Origin: Pseudalkalibacillus salsuginis
GTDB lineage: Bacteria > Bacillota > Bacilli > Bacillales > Fictibacillaceae
Length of the DNA stretch: 64,000 nt
NCBI RefSeq assembly: GCF_021646685.1
Contig: NZ_JAKJHW010000003.1
Location: forward strand, 248,001-312,000
Direction of reading: 5' to 3'
Part shown: positions 18,425 through 28,004 of the stretch, one piece after another
Numbering within the stretch: position 1 is the first letter of the stretch
Layout: every line of letters begins with the position of its first letter
Made by a program: the position numbers and the translations under genes
The notes under the pieces: generated by a model
The model's input: the letters and a program-made list of their open reading frames with translations, nothing else
Told to the model about the DNA's origin: nothing
Database searches by the model: none

Positions 18425-19867
18425 ATGTTTTTTACAAAAAAGAAGAAAATACCAAGAGATCCAGCCATTGAACACTTAGCCGGCATTGTTGGTGAGAAGT
18501 CCATCTTGTATAAAAAAGAAGACCTCCTATCCTACGATTGTGATGGATTCACGATTCATAAGGCGGTGCCGAAAGCGGTCGTGTTCCCAAAGGATACAGC
18601 TGAGGTTGCTGCCGTCGTAAAATATTGCTCAGCTCATAAAATGCCGTTCCTGGCCCGGGGAGCAGGGACTGGCTTGAGTGGGGGAGCGATTCCACTTAAT
18701 GGAGAAGTCATCATCAGTCTAGTGAAAATGAAAAATTTGTTAAGTGTCGACTTCGAAAACAGGCAAGCGGTCGTCCAGCCTGGTTTCGTCAATCTGAAGC
18801 TAACGAACTCAATCGCGGACAAAGGCTATTACTATGCCCCTGACCCATCGAGTCAGTATGTCTGTACGATCGGGGGAAATGTGGCGGAAAACGCAGGAGG
18901 AGCACACTGTCTGAAATATGGTGTGACCACGAACCACATATTAGGGCTTGAAGTGGTCCTGCCGGATGGGGAAATCATCGAGATCAGTGAAAACGGGTTG
19001 CCGGATGCCCCAGGGTACGATTTGCTCGGGCTCCTTACCGGTTCTGAAGGTACCCTTGGAATCGTAACGAAAATCACCGTCCGGATTTTGAAGAATCCAG
19101 AAGGGAAACAAACCGTTCTTGCTTACTTTGATGATGTTGAGGATGGTAGCCAGGCTGTGTCCGATATCATCTCAGCAGGAATCGTACCGGCTGCACTTGA
19201 AATGATGGATAAAACAGCGATCGAAGGCGTCGAGGCTGGAACGTATCCAGTTGGTCACCCGGATGATATCGAAGCATTGCTGCTGATCGAAGTGGATGGC
19301 ATCATTGCAGGGATTGCTGAACAAATCGAAGAGATCATGAATGTCTGCCGGAGATGGAATGTACGTGAAGTGAAGGTTGCAGAAAGTGAAGAGGAAAGAG
19401 GAAGATGGTGGGCGAACCGGAAGACCGGATTCGGAGCGATGGGTGCGATTTCCCCTGACTATCTTGTCCAGGATGGGGTGATCCCACGTAGTAAGCTTCC
19501 GGAAGTCCTTGGGAATATCCGGAAAATCAGTGAGGAATCAGAGCTCAGGATTGCGAACATTTTCCATGCGGGAGATGGAAATCTCCATCCGTTGATCCTG
19601 TTCGACTCGAGAAAACCTGGAGAGACGGAAAAAGCGTTAAAAGCTGGGTCAGACTGTTTGAAAGCGTGTGCCGATGCAGGCGGCTCCATTACCGGGGAAC
19701 ATGGTGTAGGAATTGAAAAGATCGAGGAGATGCGTTTCATTTTTACCGAGGGAGAATTAGAGGCGCAGACCAATGTCCGTGACGTGTTCAATCCGGATGG
19801 CTTGTTGAATAGCGGGAAGCTGTTCCCGACACCAAGCCGCTGCATGGATGTGAAAAAGGTGATGTAG
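18425..19867 (+). CDS. glcD: Glycolate oxidase catalytic FAD subunit
   Basis: 480 residues of the FAD/FMN dehydrogenase family. FAD-binding motifs LARGAGTGLSGGAIPL and GGNVAENAGGAHCLKYGV are followed by the C-terminal catalytic motifs HAGDGNLHP and TGEHGVGIEK. It oxidises glycolate (or D-lactate) to the 2-oxo acid. I start at ATG 18425; TTG 18419 is too close to GGGAGGGG. It follows glcF within 6 bases. B. subtilis YsfC is the counterpart. A D-lactate dehydrogenase role is an alternative, but the three-gene set plus malate synthase G favours glycolate. Confidence 0.88.
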   Translation: MFFTKKKKIPRDPAIEHLAGIVGEKSILYKKEDLLSYDCDGFTIHKAVPKAVVFPKDTAEVAAVVKYCSAHKMPFLARGAGTGLSGGAIPLNGEVIISLVKMKNLLSVDFENRQAVVQPGFVNLKLTNSIADKGYYYAPDPSSQYVCTIGGNVAENAGGAHCLKYGVTTNHILGLEVVLPDGEIIEISENGLPDAPGYDLLGLLTGSEGTLGIVTKITVRILKNPEGKQTVLAYFDDVEDGSQAVSDIISAGIVPAALEMMDKTAIEGVEAGTYPVGHPDDIEALLLIEVDGIIAGIAEQIEEIMNVCRRWNVREVKVAESEEERGRWWANRKTGFGAMGAISPDYLVQDGVIPRSKLPEVLGNIRKISEESELRIANIFHAGDGNLHPLILFDSRKPGETEKALKAGSDCLKACADAGGSITGEHGVGIEKIEEMRFIFTEGELEAQTNVRDVFNPDGLLNSGKLFPTPSRCMDVKKVM

Positions 19868-19911
19868 AGTTTTGGACATAAAAAGAAATAATCAGCTTAG
19901 GAGTGATGGAA

Positions 19912-20688
19912 ATGAAGTTTGCTAGATTCATGTATAAAGAGAAAGAGCATTATGGAGTGGTAACTGAGGATGGAATCAAGTTGATTGAGGGAGAAATTTT
20001 TGGAAGCTGGGAATATAGTGGTGAATTACTGGTAAGAGACGATGTCGAGCTCCTGGCACCAATCGTCCCGAATAAGATCATCGGAATCGGCGCCAATTAT
20101 GTTGGTAAGATGGAGGAACTCCCATCTTCACTGCCGGAAATGCCAGTCTTCTTTTTCAAACCGGATTCCTCTGTAACAGGGCCTGATACCGAAGTGATCG
20201 TTCCTGAAAGCCTTGATGAAATCAAATTTGAGTCAGAATTGGCGGCCGTCATCGGGAGGGAAATGAAAAATGTCCCGAAAGAAGAAGTCCTTGACTTTAT
20301 TTTCGGGTACACCATCGGAAATGATGTAACAGCTCCACAATTTTTCCATGAGAACGGCCATTGGACCCTTGGGAAGGCATTCGATACGTTCACGCCGATC
20401 GGTCCGGTCATCGAAACGGAGCTTGATCCAAGTAAAGTCCATGTAAGAGCGGAGGTGAATGGCGAGGAGAAACAAAACAGCCTGACGGAGCTCATGGTCG
20501 TGCCGTTAAAAGATATGATTGCTTATCTTTCAAAGGTTATGACCCTCCAACCAGGTGATGTCATTTTGACAGGCAGTCCATTAGGCGCCGATTTTGTAAA
20601 GGACGGTGATGTCGTCGAATGTAAGATTGATGAGATTGGCACTTTGAGGAACACGTTCGTGAAAGCCCCAGTCCCGGTCAAGTCCTGA
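19912..20688 (+). CDS. Fumarylacetoacetate hydrolase (FAH) family protein
   Basis: 258 residues with the FAH fold: PVFFFKPDSSVTGP, metal-ligand Glu pair in KFESELAAVIG, GYTIGNDVTAPQFF, and ILTGSPLG near the C-terminus. Family members hydrolyse C-C bonds of 2-oxo acids or decarboxylate oxaloacetate. TTAGGAG supports ATG 19912 over GTG 19903. It lies 44 bases after glcD and 64 before the permease, so it belongs to the same transcript; its substrate in glycolate metabolism is not evident. Confidence 0.85.
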   Translation: MKFARFMYKEKEHYGVVTEDGIKLIEGEIFGSWEYSGELLVRDDVELLAPIVPNKIIGIGANYVGKMEELPSSLPEMPVFFFKPDSSVTGPDTEVIVPESLDEIKFESELAAVIGREMKNVPKEEVLDFIFGYTIGNDVTAPQFFHENGHWTLGKAFDTFTPIGPVIETELDPSKVHVRAEVNGEEKQNSLTELMVVPLKDMIAYLSKVMTLQPGDVILTGSPLGADFVKDGDVVECKIDEIGTLRNTFVKAPVPVKS

Positions 20689-20752
20689 AGTTCTGATTCT
20701 ACCGGTGAACAGGGGAGGGTATTGAAAAATAATAGGGTTATAGGAGGTAAAT

Positions 20753-22543
20753 ATGAGTACTGGTGCTTTGGCGTTATTGTCACTTTTACCGATAGCTGCT
20801 GTCGGGATCTTCCTCGTAGGGCTCAGATGGCCGGCAAGTAAAGCGATGCCCATTTCCTACATAGTGGCGGTTGCATTGGCTTTATTTGTATGGAAGATTC
20901 CCGGTGTGACGGTTGCTGCTGCCTCTGTCAATGGATTAGTCGTTGCTGCTACATTGCTTTATATTATTTTCGGTGCCATTCTACTATTGAATACGTTACA
21001 GGAAAGCGGAGGAATCAAAACCATCCGGGAAGGATTCATCGGGATTTCTCCAGACAGGCGGGTCCAGGTCATCATCATCGCCTGGCTCTTCGGGTCTTTC
21101 ATTGAAGGATCCGCTGGTTTCGGTACACCTGCAGCGGTGGCCGTCCCGTTGCTTGTTGGACTTGGGTTTCCTGCCATGGCTGCCGTTGTTGCTGGAATGG
21201 TCATCCAAAGTACCCCTGTTTCCTTCGGTGCGGTAGGTACCCCGATCCTTGTCGGGGTGCAATCAGGGTTAGTGACTGATCCTGGGATCACGAGTGACTT
21301 CCTTGCCCTGGTGACGATGATCGGTGGAAAGGTCGCAATCGTCCATGCGGTTGTCGGGACACTTGTTCCATTGTTCGTCGTTGCGCTCATGACTCGATTC
21401 TTCGGAAAAAACAAATCGTTCAGAGAAGGCCTCAAGGTTTGGAAGTTTGCCTTGTTTGCGGCTTTTGCGATGACGATTCCTTATGTGATCGTCGCGAATT
21501 TGCTCGGACCTGAATTCCCTTCTTTGATCGGCGGCCTCGTCGGACTTGCAATTGTCGTTTTTGCGGCCAAAAAAGGATTTTTAATGCCGCCGAAGGAGGA
21601 GCATTGGGATTTTGAAGAAAAGTCCAAATGGGATCCATCCTGGACTGGCAATATCGTCATTCATGACATCGAGCATAGAAACGGCAGGATATCGATGGTC
21701 CGTGCGTGGATGCCTTATATCCTCATTGGCTTGTTTCTTGTTATCACAAGGATGAAAGCGCTTCCTTTCCAAGGTTGGCTCCAGTCCTGGACTGTCTCGT
21801 TTGAAAATATGTTCGGAACCGGGATTACAGCAAGCCTCCAGCCACTCTATTTACCGGGCACGATTTTCATCGTCGTCTCGTTGATCACCTTTTTCCTCCA
21901 TCAGATGGATCAATCGTCTTATCAAAGAGCGTGGGCACATTCGGGAAAGACGATGATCCCGGCATCTACCGCTCTTGTCTTTACGGTTCCGATGGTCCAG
22001 GTCTTCCTCAATTCAGGTGGAGGGGCTGCTGGTTATGAAAGGATGCCGATTGAACTTGCCAATGGTGTAGCCTCCCTAACAGGGGACATTTGGCCGTTGT
22101 TTGCCCCGTTCATAGGTGGACTTGGTGCATTTATCGCAGGAAGTAATACGGTAAGTAATATGATGTTCTCCTTGTTCCAATATGATGTAGGTTCAAGGAT
22201 TGGAGTAGATGCTTCCTGGATCGTGGCGCTGCAAGCTGTTGGGGGAGCAGCCGGGAACATGATCTGTGTGCATAATGTCGTTGCAGCTTCCGCAGTCGTC
22301 GGGTTAGTCGGAAAAGAAGGGGATGTCATCCGAAAAACACTTATTCCGTTCCTCTACTATGCGACTGCAGCAGGAGCACTCGGGTATTCGATCGTCTGGA
22401 CGGCTGAAAAAGGGATCATGAATCTCGGTACAGCCATCATCACAGTCATAGCAGTCCTGGCCATCTATACGATTTCGACCAATAAGAGCAAGATGGACCT
22501 CCTTCAGGTGAACAGCCAGAAACAGATCAAGTCTATTAAATAA
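20753..22543 (+). CDS. L-lactate/glycolate permease (LctP/GlcA family)
   Basis: 596 residues and about 12-14 hydrophobic segments. Characteristic blocks are [20 protein letters not shown] and [20 protein letters not shown]. The family imports lactate or glycolate by proton symport. ATAGGAGGTAA lies just upstream. As the last gene of the glycolate operon, it most likely brings in glycolate, as E. coli GlcA does; lactate cannot be excluded. Confidence 0.88.
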   Translation: MSTGALALLSLLPIAAVGIFLVGLRWPASKAMPISYIVAVALALFVWKIPGVTVAAASVNGLVVAATLLYIIFGAILLLNTLQESGGIKTIREGFIGISPDRRVQVIIIAWLFGSFIEGSAGFGTPAAVAVPLLVGLGFPAMAAVVAGMVIQSTPVSFGAVGTPILVGVQSGLVTDPGITSDFLALVTMIGGKVAIVHAVVGTLVPLFVVALMTRFFGKNKSFREGLKVWKFALFAAFAMTIPYVIVANLLGPEFPSLIGGLVGLAIVVFAAKKGFLMPPKEEHWDFEEKSKWDPSWTGNIVIHDIEHRNGRISMVRAWMPYILIGLFLVITRMKALPFQGWLQSWTVSFENMFGTGITASLQPLYLPGTIFIVVSLITFFLHQMDQSSYQRAWAHSGKTMIPASTALVFTVPMVQVFLNSGGGAAGYERMPIELANGVASLTGDIWPLFAPFIGGLGAFIAGSNTVSNMMFSLFQYDVGSRIGVDASWIVALQAVGGAAGNMICVHNVVAASAVVGLVGKEGDVIRKTLIPFLYYATAAGALGYSIVWTAEKGIMNLGTAIITVIAVLAIYTISTNKSKMDLLQVNSQKQIKSIK

Positions 22544-22653
22544 AGATCGAAGGGGCTGATCGTTTCTAGCGTTTTATTGATGATTGACACTTCTGTTGAA
22601 CGATTACACTATTTCAGGTCTGCTCTCTATAAAAACTTGTTCATATGTTGTTC

Positions 22654-22691
22654 AAAAATCCGGTCATTTCCATGTTGGCCGGATTTTTTCT
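22654..22691 (+). terminator. Terminator of the glycolate operon
   Basis: A 13-bp stem (AAAAATCCGGTCA / TGGCCGGATTTTT, one wobble) ends in TTTTTTC. Confidence 0.85.
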
Positions 22692-23181
22692 TTTCCTACT
22701 AAGGACACAGAATAAAACCGGCTTCGAATTATTATTACTACTAATCGATTGAATTTCACTAGGCAGCTGCCGATAAGTAAAGTAATGAGGTTTTTGTCAT
22801 GTATCCGTTGATATTTTTTGTCGATATTTACAATACACCTAGTTATTTCTAATTAGGTCCAAAACTAGAATTTTTATACTAACAGACTATTTCGTAGCAG
22901 GAATTTATAGGTTATTGTAGAAAGGTACTTGAAAAAGTAAAAACTTGTCGAATCTTATCGAAGGCGAAAAGTAGCATTATACCTAGTTTTCGTCACATTT
23001 TATAACAAATTGAAACACAAATGTAATACTATTTTGGGTTATTTTGGCGAATTGAGATGTTATAATAAATTGTGCTGAAAGTCAATCTTAACTAAATCTA
23101 TTATTATACTTTGAAATAAAATTACAGGATATTTACTTCGATTAGAATTGACAACAAGAGAAAAAACAGGGTGTGATGTAA
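22692..23181 (+). promoter_or_regulatory. AT-rich intergenic region with a candidate ftsE promoter
   Basis: About 490 bases without a convincing gene. The clearest signal is an extended -10, TGTTATAAT at 23058-23066, without a good -35. In B. subtilis cccB lies here; I see no cytochrome CxxCH sequence or remnant. Confidence 0.4.
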
Positions 23182-23892
23182 TTGATCGAAATGATCGATG
23201 TTTGGAAAACCTACCCTAATGGTGTCATGGCACTGAATGGGATAGATGTCCATATAGAAAAAGGGGAATTTGTTTACGTCGTTGGTCCGAGTGGTGCCGG
23301 TAAATCGACATTCATTAAATGTATGTACCGGCAGGAAAAACCGACCAAAGGCAATATCATAATCAATGGAAAAAGTTTGGCGAAGTTAAAAGAACGCCAT
23401 ATTCCATACTTAAGACGCCAGATCGGCATCGTATTCCAGGATTTCAAACTCCTGCCCAAATTAACTGTATATGAGAATGTCGCGTTTGCTCTCGAGGTCA
23501 TCGAGGAATCACCTAAGGTCATACGTAAACTAGTGATGGAAACACTTGAACTCGTAGGTCTCAAGAACAAAGCGCGGTTTTTGCCTGATGAGCTCTCTGG
23601 CGGTGAACAGCAGCGTGTGTCGATTGCAAGATCCATCGTCAATAAGCCGCATGTTGTGATTGCGGACGAGCCGACAGGAAACTTGGATCCAGAAACGGCA
23701 TGGGGAATTATGGAGGTATTAGAAGAGATTTCGAATAGAGGGACCACTGTAGTCATGGCTACCCATAATAAAGAGATCGTAAACACGATCAAACGACGGG
23801 TGATTGCTATTGACGGAGGTCGTATCGTACGTGATGAGAAAAGGGGTGTTTACGGGTATGAGGAAACTCCGGACCCTGTCTCGCCACGTTAA
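23182..23892 (+). CDS. ftsE: Cell-division ABC transporter ATP-binding protein FtsE
   Basis: 236 residues of the FtsE type: Walker A GPSGAGKSTF, Q-loop VFQDFKLLP, signature LSGGEQQRV, Walker B VVIADEPTGNLDPE. With FtsX it controls the peptidoglycan hydrolase CwlO during elongation in B. subtilis. The start is TTG 23182 (MIEMIDVWKTYPNG), preceded by AGGGTGTGATG. ftsX overlaps its end by 35 bases. Confidence 0.97.
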   Translation: MIEMIDVWKTYPNGVMALNGIDVHIEKGEFVYVVGPSGAGKSTFIKCMYRQEKPTKGNIIINGKSLAKLKERHIPYLRRQIGIVFQDFKLLPKLTVYENVAFALEVIEESPKVIRKLVMETLELVGLKNKARFLPDELSGGEQQRVSIARSIVNKPHVVIADEPTGNLDPETAWGIMEVLEEISNRGTTVVMATHNKEIVNTIKRRVIAIDGGRIVRDEKRGVYGYEETPDPVSPR

Positions 23893-24754
23893 AGAAGGGT
23901 TTAAAAGCCTTGGACGGAACGGCTGGATGTCATTCGCATCCATCAGTGCAGTTACCGTCACCCTTTTGCTTGTAGGTGTGTTTCTACTATTGTTACTTAA
24001 TATCAATGCTATTGCTTCACAAATAGAAGATGATGTCGAAATCAGGGTATACCTTGATAAAACGACAGACGAAAATGGACAGCAACAGATTGAAAAAGAA
24101 TTAACGGGAATCGATCGAGTCAGTGATGTCCGTTTCGTTCCGAAAGATGAAGGCCTGAAAGAGTTGATTGATAGTTTAGGAGATGAAGGAGAAGTCTTCG
24201 CTTCCCTTGAAAATGAAAATCCACTGCCTGATGCTTTTGCTGTCAAGACAGTAAAGCCTCAGGATACACCTGTAGTGGCCAAGAAGATTGAGGGCATCGA
24301 CAACGTCAACAAAGTAGAGTACGGGAAAGGCACGGTCGAAAAACTTTTTAAGGTCACTGACACAGCCCGTAACGTTGGCTTGATCCTGATTGTCGGATTG
24401 TTGTTCACAGCCATGTTCTTAATTGCCAATACAATTAAAATCACAATTGTCTCACGAGGAAAAGAGATTGAAATCATGAAACTGGTAGGGGCAACGAATG
24501 GATTCATCCGATGGCCGTTCTTTGTAGAAGGATTCCTGTTAGGGGTTCTTGGATCACTCGTCCCGATCGGATTGTTGATTCTAGCCTATCAGTTCATATA
24601 TGAAGCTGTGAGCGTGGATTTGAAAACAGTGTTCATTCAGCTTCTCCCTGTCTATCCTTTAATGTTCCAGCTGGCTGGATTGCTTATCGTGATAGGCGCA
24701 TTCATTGGCGTATGGGGGAGCTTGACTTCTGTCCGTAAGTTCTTGAAAGTTTAA
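23858..24754 (+). CDS. ftsX: Cell-division ABC transporter permease FtsX
   Basis: 298 residues with a short N-terminal cytoplasmic tail (MRKLRTLSRHVKEGFKSLGR), a first membrane helix, an external loop of about 110 residues (DDVEIRVYLDKTTDENGQQQ onward) and three C-terminal helices. AAAAGGGGTG supports ATG 23858 over ATGs at 23804 and 23834. The external loop is the known contact site for the hydrolase partner, and a CwlO-like hydrolase gene follows. Confidence 0.95.
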   Translation: MRKLRTLSRHVKEGFKSLGRNGWMSFASISAVTVTLLLVGVFLLLLLNINAIASQIEDDVEIRVYLDKTTDENGQQQIEKELTGIDRVSDVRFVPKDEGLKELIDSLGDEGEVFASLENENPLPDAFAVKTVKPQDTPVVAKKIEGIDNVNKVEYGKGTVEKLFKVTDTARNVGLILIVGLLFTAMFLIANTIKITIVSRGKEIEIMKLVGATNGFIRWPFFVEGFLLGVLGSLVPIGLLILAYQFIYEAVSVDLKTVFIQLLPVYPLMFQLAGLLIVIGAFIGVWGSLTSVRKFLKV

Positions 24755-24829
24755 ATCAACCAGACAAAGCCTTACTCGCCTTTGTACTGGGGAGGATATC
24801 AATACTTTCTGTAAGTTAAAAAATAGGGT

Positions 24830-24853
24830 GGAGCTGCCGCTGCGGCGGACTCC
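24830..24853 (+). terminator. GC-rich hairpin between ftsX and the CwlO-like gene
   Basis: GGAGCTGCCGC / GCGGCGGACTCC can form a stem with small internal loops. There is no T run. It could limit read-through or stabilise the hydrolase mRNA. Confidence 0.3.
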
Positions 24854-24894
24854 GACTCCTTATATACTTAAAAACTCGAATGGGGGATAAGAGA

Positions 24895-26124
24895 TTGAAA
24901 AGGAAGTTCATAGCCGTCGCAGCCTCAGTCAGTTTATTGATCGGTGGATTCAATTTCACAGGGGGAAATGAGGCTCATGCCGAGTCTTTAAAAGATAAGA
25001 TCGATAGTGTGAAAGAAAAGCGTGAAAAAAATAAGTCTAAACGAGAAGAAGCGAAGAAAGAGATAGAAAAAATTAAAAATAACCAAAATCTTTTGGATGC
25101 TGAAATCAAAAAGCTAGACCAACAAGTCGCTGATACACAAAACAATATTGACTCAAAAGAAAAAGAAATTGCAAAGACGAAAGAAGAAATTGAAAAACTG
25201 AAAGCTGAAATCCAAGAAACGGAAAAGCGTATTGCTGAACGTGACGAAATGCTGAAAGATCGCGTAACAGCAATGTATGAAAACGGTGGTTCTGTTCAAT
25301 ACATAGAAGTATTGCTCGGATCTCAAAACTTTGGGGATTTCCTTGATCGTGTTTTTGCTTTGAACGAAATTTCAAAGCAAGATAAACAAATCCTCGAAGA
25401 ACATAAAGCAGACAAAAAAGCTCTTGAAGAAATGAAAGTGGAGATTGAACAAGAGCTTGCTGATCTCCAAAAGCAAATGAAAGAACTTCAAAGTTTGAAA
25501 GATGAATTAGATACTCAAGTAAAACGTAAGAATGCATTGTTAAGCGACCTGAAAGAGGAAGAGGAACATATGCATGAAGAAGTCGGGAAATTAGAAGATG
25601 AAGCCGATCTGTTAAGTAAGCAACAAGCGGCATTTGAAGCTGAAAAGCGTCGTCAGGAGGAAGCAGCCCGAGCAGCAGCTAAGAAAAAATCAAGCAGCAG
25701 TGGAGACACAGCATCGACTCCTGCCGTAACAGGCGGGATGTTTATGAAACCGGCAGCGGGAAGATTTACTTCCGGATTTGGTCAACGTTGGGGATCCATG
25801 CATCCTGGTATTGACATCGCACAGGGTGGAACGGTTCCTGTCGTAGCTTCAGCATCCGGTACAGTCATCAAGTCCTATTACTCAAGCAGTTATGGAAATG
25901 TAATCTTTGTTGCCCACTATCTCAATGGACAAACCTATACAAGTGTTTATGCTCATCTACGTTCGCGTAATGTTGGTAATGGAGCCTCTGTCAAAAAAGG
26001 ACAGCAGATTGGGATTATGGGGAACACAGGAAGATCGACTGGTCAGCACTTGCACTTTGAAATCCACAAAGGACAATGGAACCAAAGCAAGTCGAATGCC
26101 ATCGACCCACGTCAATTCTTTTAA
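24895..26124 (+). CDS. CwlO-like secreted peptidoglycan endopeptidase (coiled coil + M23), copy 1
   Basis: About 409 residues. Signal peptide (KRKFIAVAASVSLLIGGF) with probable cleavage after AHA, a long charged coiled coil (about 35-265), a Ser/Thr linker, and a C-terminal M23/LytM zinc peptidase with HPGIDIA and HLHFEIH ligands. I prefer TTG 24895: the GGGGGAT directly before it is its ribosome binding site, while ATG 24880 has none, and the paralogue at 55626 has the identical layout. Lying right after ftsEX, it is the likely FtsEX-activated hydrolase. Confidence 0.88.
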   Translation: MKRKFIAVAASVSLLIGGFNFTGGNEAHAESLKDKIDSVKEKREKNKSKREEAKKEIEKIKNNQNLLDAEIKKLDQQVADTQNNIDSKEKEIAKTKEEIEKLKAEIQETEKRIAERDEMLKDRVTAMYENGGSVQYIEVLLGSQNFGDFLDRVFALNEISKQDKQILEEHKADKKALEEMKVEIEQELADLQKQMKELQSLKDELDTQVKRKNALLSDLKEEEEHMHEEVGKLEDEADLLSKQQAAFEAEKRRQEEAARAAAKKKSSSSGDTASTPAVTGGMFMKPAAGRFTSGFGQRWGSMHPGIDIAQGGTVPVVASASGTVIKSYYSSSYGNVIFVAHYLNGQTYTSVYAHLRSRNVGNGASVKKGQQIGIMGNTGRSTGQHLHFEIHKGQWNQSKSNAIDPRQFF

Positions 26125-26135
26125 GATATGAATTC

Positions 26136-26168
26136 AAATCACACCTCAATGATTGGGGTGTGATTTTT
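26136..26168 (+). terminator. Terminator of the CwlO-like gene
   Basis: A 15-bp stem (AAATCACACCTCAAT / ATTGGGGTGTGATTT, one wobble) with a TTTTT tail. Confidence 0.85.
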
Positions 26169-26182
26169 ACGTTACTTAAATA

Positions 26183-26226
26183 TTGTCAACATCTCCTTTG
26201 ACAAAGATACGTTTACATTGTATTGA
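26183..26226 (+). promoter_or_regulatory. Mannitol promoter with MtlR-type operator
   Basis: TTGTCAA (26183-26189) and TTGACAA (26198-26204) form an inverted repeat with an 8-base spacer, resembling known MtlR boxes. The right arm overlaps the -35 TTGACA (26198-26203), which is followed after 17 bases by TATTGA (26221-26226). An activator bound here would sit at the polymerase. Confidence 0.65.
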
Positions 26227-26234
26227 TGGTCCTC

Positions 26235-26250
26235 TTGTAAACGCTTTATG
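26235..26250. promoter_or_regulatory. Catabolite-responsive element upstream of mtlA
   Basis: TGTAAACGCTTTAT fits the CcpA cre consensus (TGWAANCGNTNWCA) except at the last two positions. It lies just downstream of the -10, where CcpA binding blocks transcription. Confidence 0.6.
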
Positions 26251-26292
26251 ATAAAGGTAATCGTAAAGTTGTTAAAAAAGGGAGGAATAAAT

Positions 26293-27768
26293 ATGGTTGA
26301 AAATAAAAGTCAATCCGGCATAAGAGCTAAAGTTCAAAGATTTGGCAGCTTCTTAAGCGGGATGATCATGCCTAATATTGCAGCATTCATTGCTTGGGGG
26401 ATCATAACTGCTTTATTCATTGAAACAGGTTGGTTGCCAAATGAAAGCTTGGCAGAACTAGTAGGACCGATGATCACGTATTTACTTCCATTATTGATAG
26501 GATTCAGTGGTGGACGTATTGTTTATGGTTTGCGCGGAGGTGTCGTCGGGGCAACTGCGACGATGGGTGTCATCGTCGGTGCTGACATACCTATGTTCCT
26601 TGGTGCAATGATAATGGGGCCACTTGGCGGTTATGCAATAAAACAGGTCGACAAATTGTTTGAAAACCGCATACGTTCTGGATTTGAAATGCTTGTCAAC
26701 AATTTCTCTGCCGGTATTACAGGTGCAGTTTTGACTATCATCGCCTATCTTGGTATCGGTCCAGTGGTAAGTGGAATTACGAAAGCCCTTGGAGCCGGTG
26801 TAGAAGCGATGATCAATGCCGGACTATTACCATTGGTCAATCTATTCATTGAACCTGCTAAAATCCTGTTCTTGAATAACGCGATCAACCATGGAATCTT
26901 GAGTCCACTTGCAGTCGATCAGGCACAGCAGGTCGGTAAATCGATCCTATTCTTACTTGAAACTAATCCAGGCCCAGGGCTAGGTGTCCTGATAGCTTTT
27001 ATGGTATTTGGTAAAGGGATCTCCAAACAAACCGCTCCTGGTGCCGCAGTCATCCATTTCCTTGGTGGAATTCATGAAATCTATTTCCCTTACATCTTAT
27101 CGAAACCAGCTTTAGTCCTTGCTGTCATGGCTGGAGGGGTAAGTGGAACAGCAACATTTGCAGCTTTCGGAGCCGGTCTTACATCCACTCCTTCTCCGGG
27201 AAGTATCTTCGCTCTAATGGCCTTGACACCGAAAGGGAACTTTGCTGGTGTCATTTTAGGAGTACTGGTTGCTACATTGGTATCTTTTGTTGTTGCTTCA
27301 GTCATTTTAAGAACGAGTAAGCAGGATGAAGATGACCTTACGGAAGCGACTACCCGGATGGAAGCAATGAAAGGAAAGAAAAGCCAGGTTTCTGATCAAT
27401 TGATTTCCCGGAAAGATGATGAAGAAGTAACTACGACTGATGAGCCTGTCAATCGAGATACGAATGAAGTGCCAAGTGTCAATGAGGAAAATATCGATAA
27501 GATCATCTTTGCTTGTGACGCTGGGATGGGATCCAGTGCGATGGGAGCTTCATTATTGAAAAATAAATTTAAGAAAGCCGGCATTGAGATCAATGTCACC
27601 AATATGGCGATCAATGATCTTCCTGCAGATGTGGACATTGTCATTACCCATAAGGATCTGACCGAGCGGGCGATCCAAAAGGTTCCTGAGGCACACCATA
27701 TTTCTGTCGATAACTTCTTGAACAGCCCTAAATACGATGAACTGGTCAATGAATTGAAGAAAGATTGA
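26293..27768 (+). CDS. mtlA: PTS mannitol transporter, EIICB component
   Basis: 491 residues that import and phosphorylate mannitol. The membrane EIIC domain (about 1-340) contains GGIHEIYFPYI; a charged linker precedes the EIIB domain, whose phosphocysteine is in FACDAGMGSSAMGA (Cys408). GGGAGGAAT precedes ATG 26293; the ATG at 26248 is not supported. It lacks a fused EIIA, which is encoded separately as mtlF, the B. subtilis arrangement. Confidence 0.96.
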   Translation: MVENKSQSGIRAKVQRFGSFLSGMIMPNIAAFIAWGIITALFIETGWLPNESLAELVGPMITYLLPLLIGFSGGRIVYGLRGGVVGATATMGVIVGADIPMFLGAMIMGPLGGYAIKQVDKLFENRIRSGFEMLVNNFSAGITGAVLTIIAYLGIGPVVSGITKALGAGVEAMINAGLLPLVNLFIEPAKILFLNNAINHGILSPLAVDQAQQVGKSILFLLETNPGPGLGVLIAFMVFGKGISKQTAPGAAVIHFLGGIHEIYFPYILSKPALVLAVMAGGVSGTATFAAFGAGLTSTPSPGSIFALMALTPKGNFAGVILGVLVATLVSFVVASVILRTSKQDEDDLTEATTRMEAMKGKKSQVSDQLISRKDDEEVTTTDEPVNRDTNEVPSVNEENIDKIIFACDAGMGSSAMGASLLKNKFKKAGIEINVTNMAINDLPADVDIVITHKDLTERAIQKVPEAHHISVDNFLNSPKYDELVNELKKD

Positions 27769-27780
27769 AAAAACATATAG

Positions 27781-27834
27781 GAGCTGAGCTGTCCCAAAAC
27801 AATGGTGCACTAATGGGTCAGCTCTTTCGTTTTG
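27781..27834 (+). terminator. Terminator between mtlA and mtlR
   Basis: GAGCTGA...TCCCA pairs with TGGG.TCAGCTC around a large loop, followed by TTTCGTTTT. It should make mtlA mostly monocistronic. Confidence 0.6.
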
Positions 27835-28004
27835 TATGTAGGTAAAATCAACCGTGGGGCATACCCCAATTAAATTTTGTCAACAATAGATCAGACGGTA
27901 TTACATTTAGTTTTCATTGATATATATAGGGTGGGAAACGTAAAATTTGATTTAAACAGGGTCTTGAAATTCAAATTTTGTCAAACAGAGGAGGTGATTG
28001 ACTG

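Noticed and set aside
22692-23181. Remnant of cccB between the glycolate operon and ftsE
   Set aside because: No CxxCH heme motif or other cytochrome-like frame on either strand.
24880-24894. ATG 24880 as start of the first CwlO-like gene
   Set aside because: It has no ribosome binding site. Its own GGGGGAT is well placed for TTG 24895, and the paralogue at 55626 shows the same layout.
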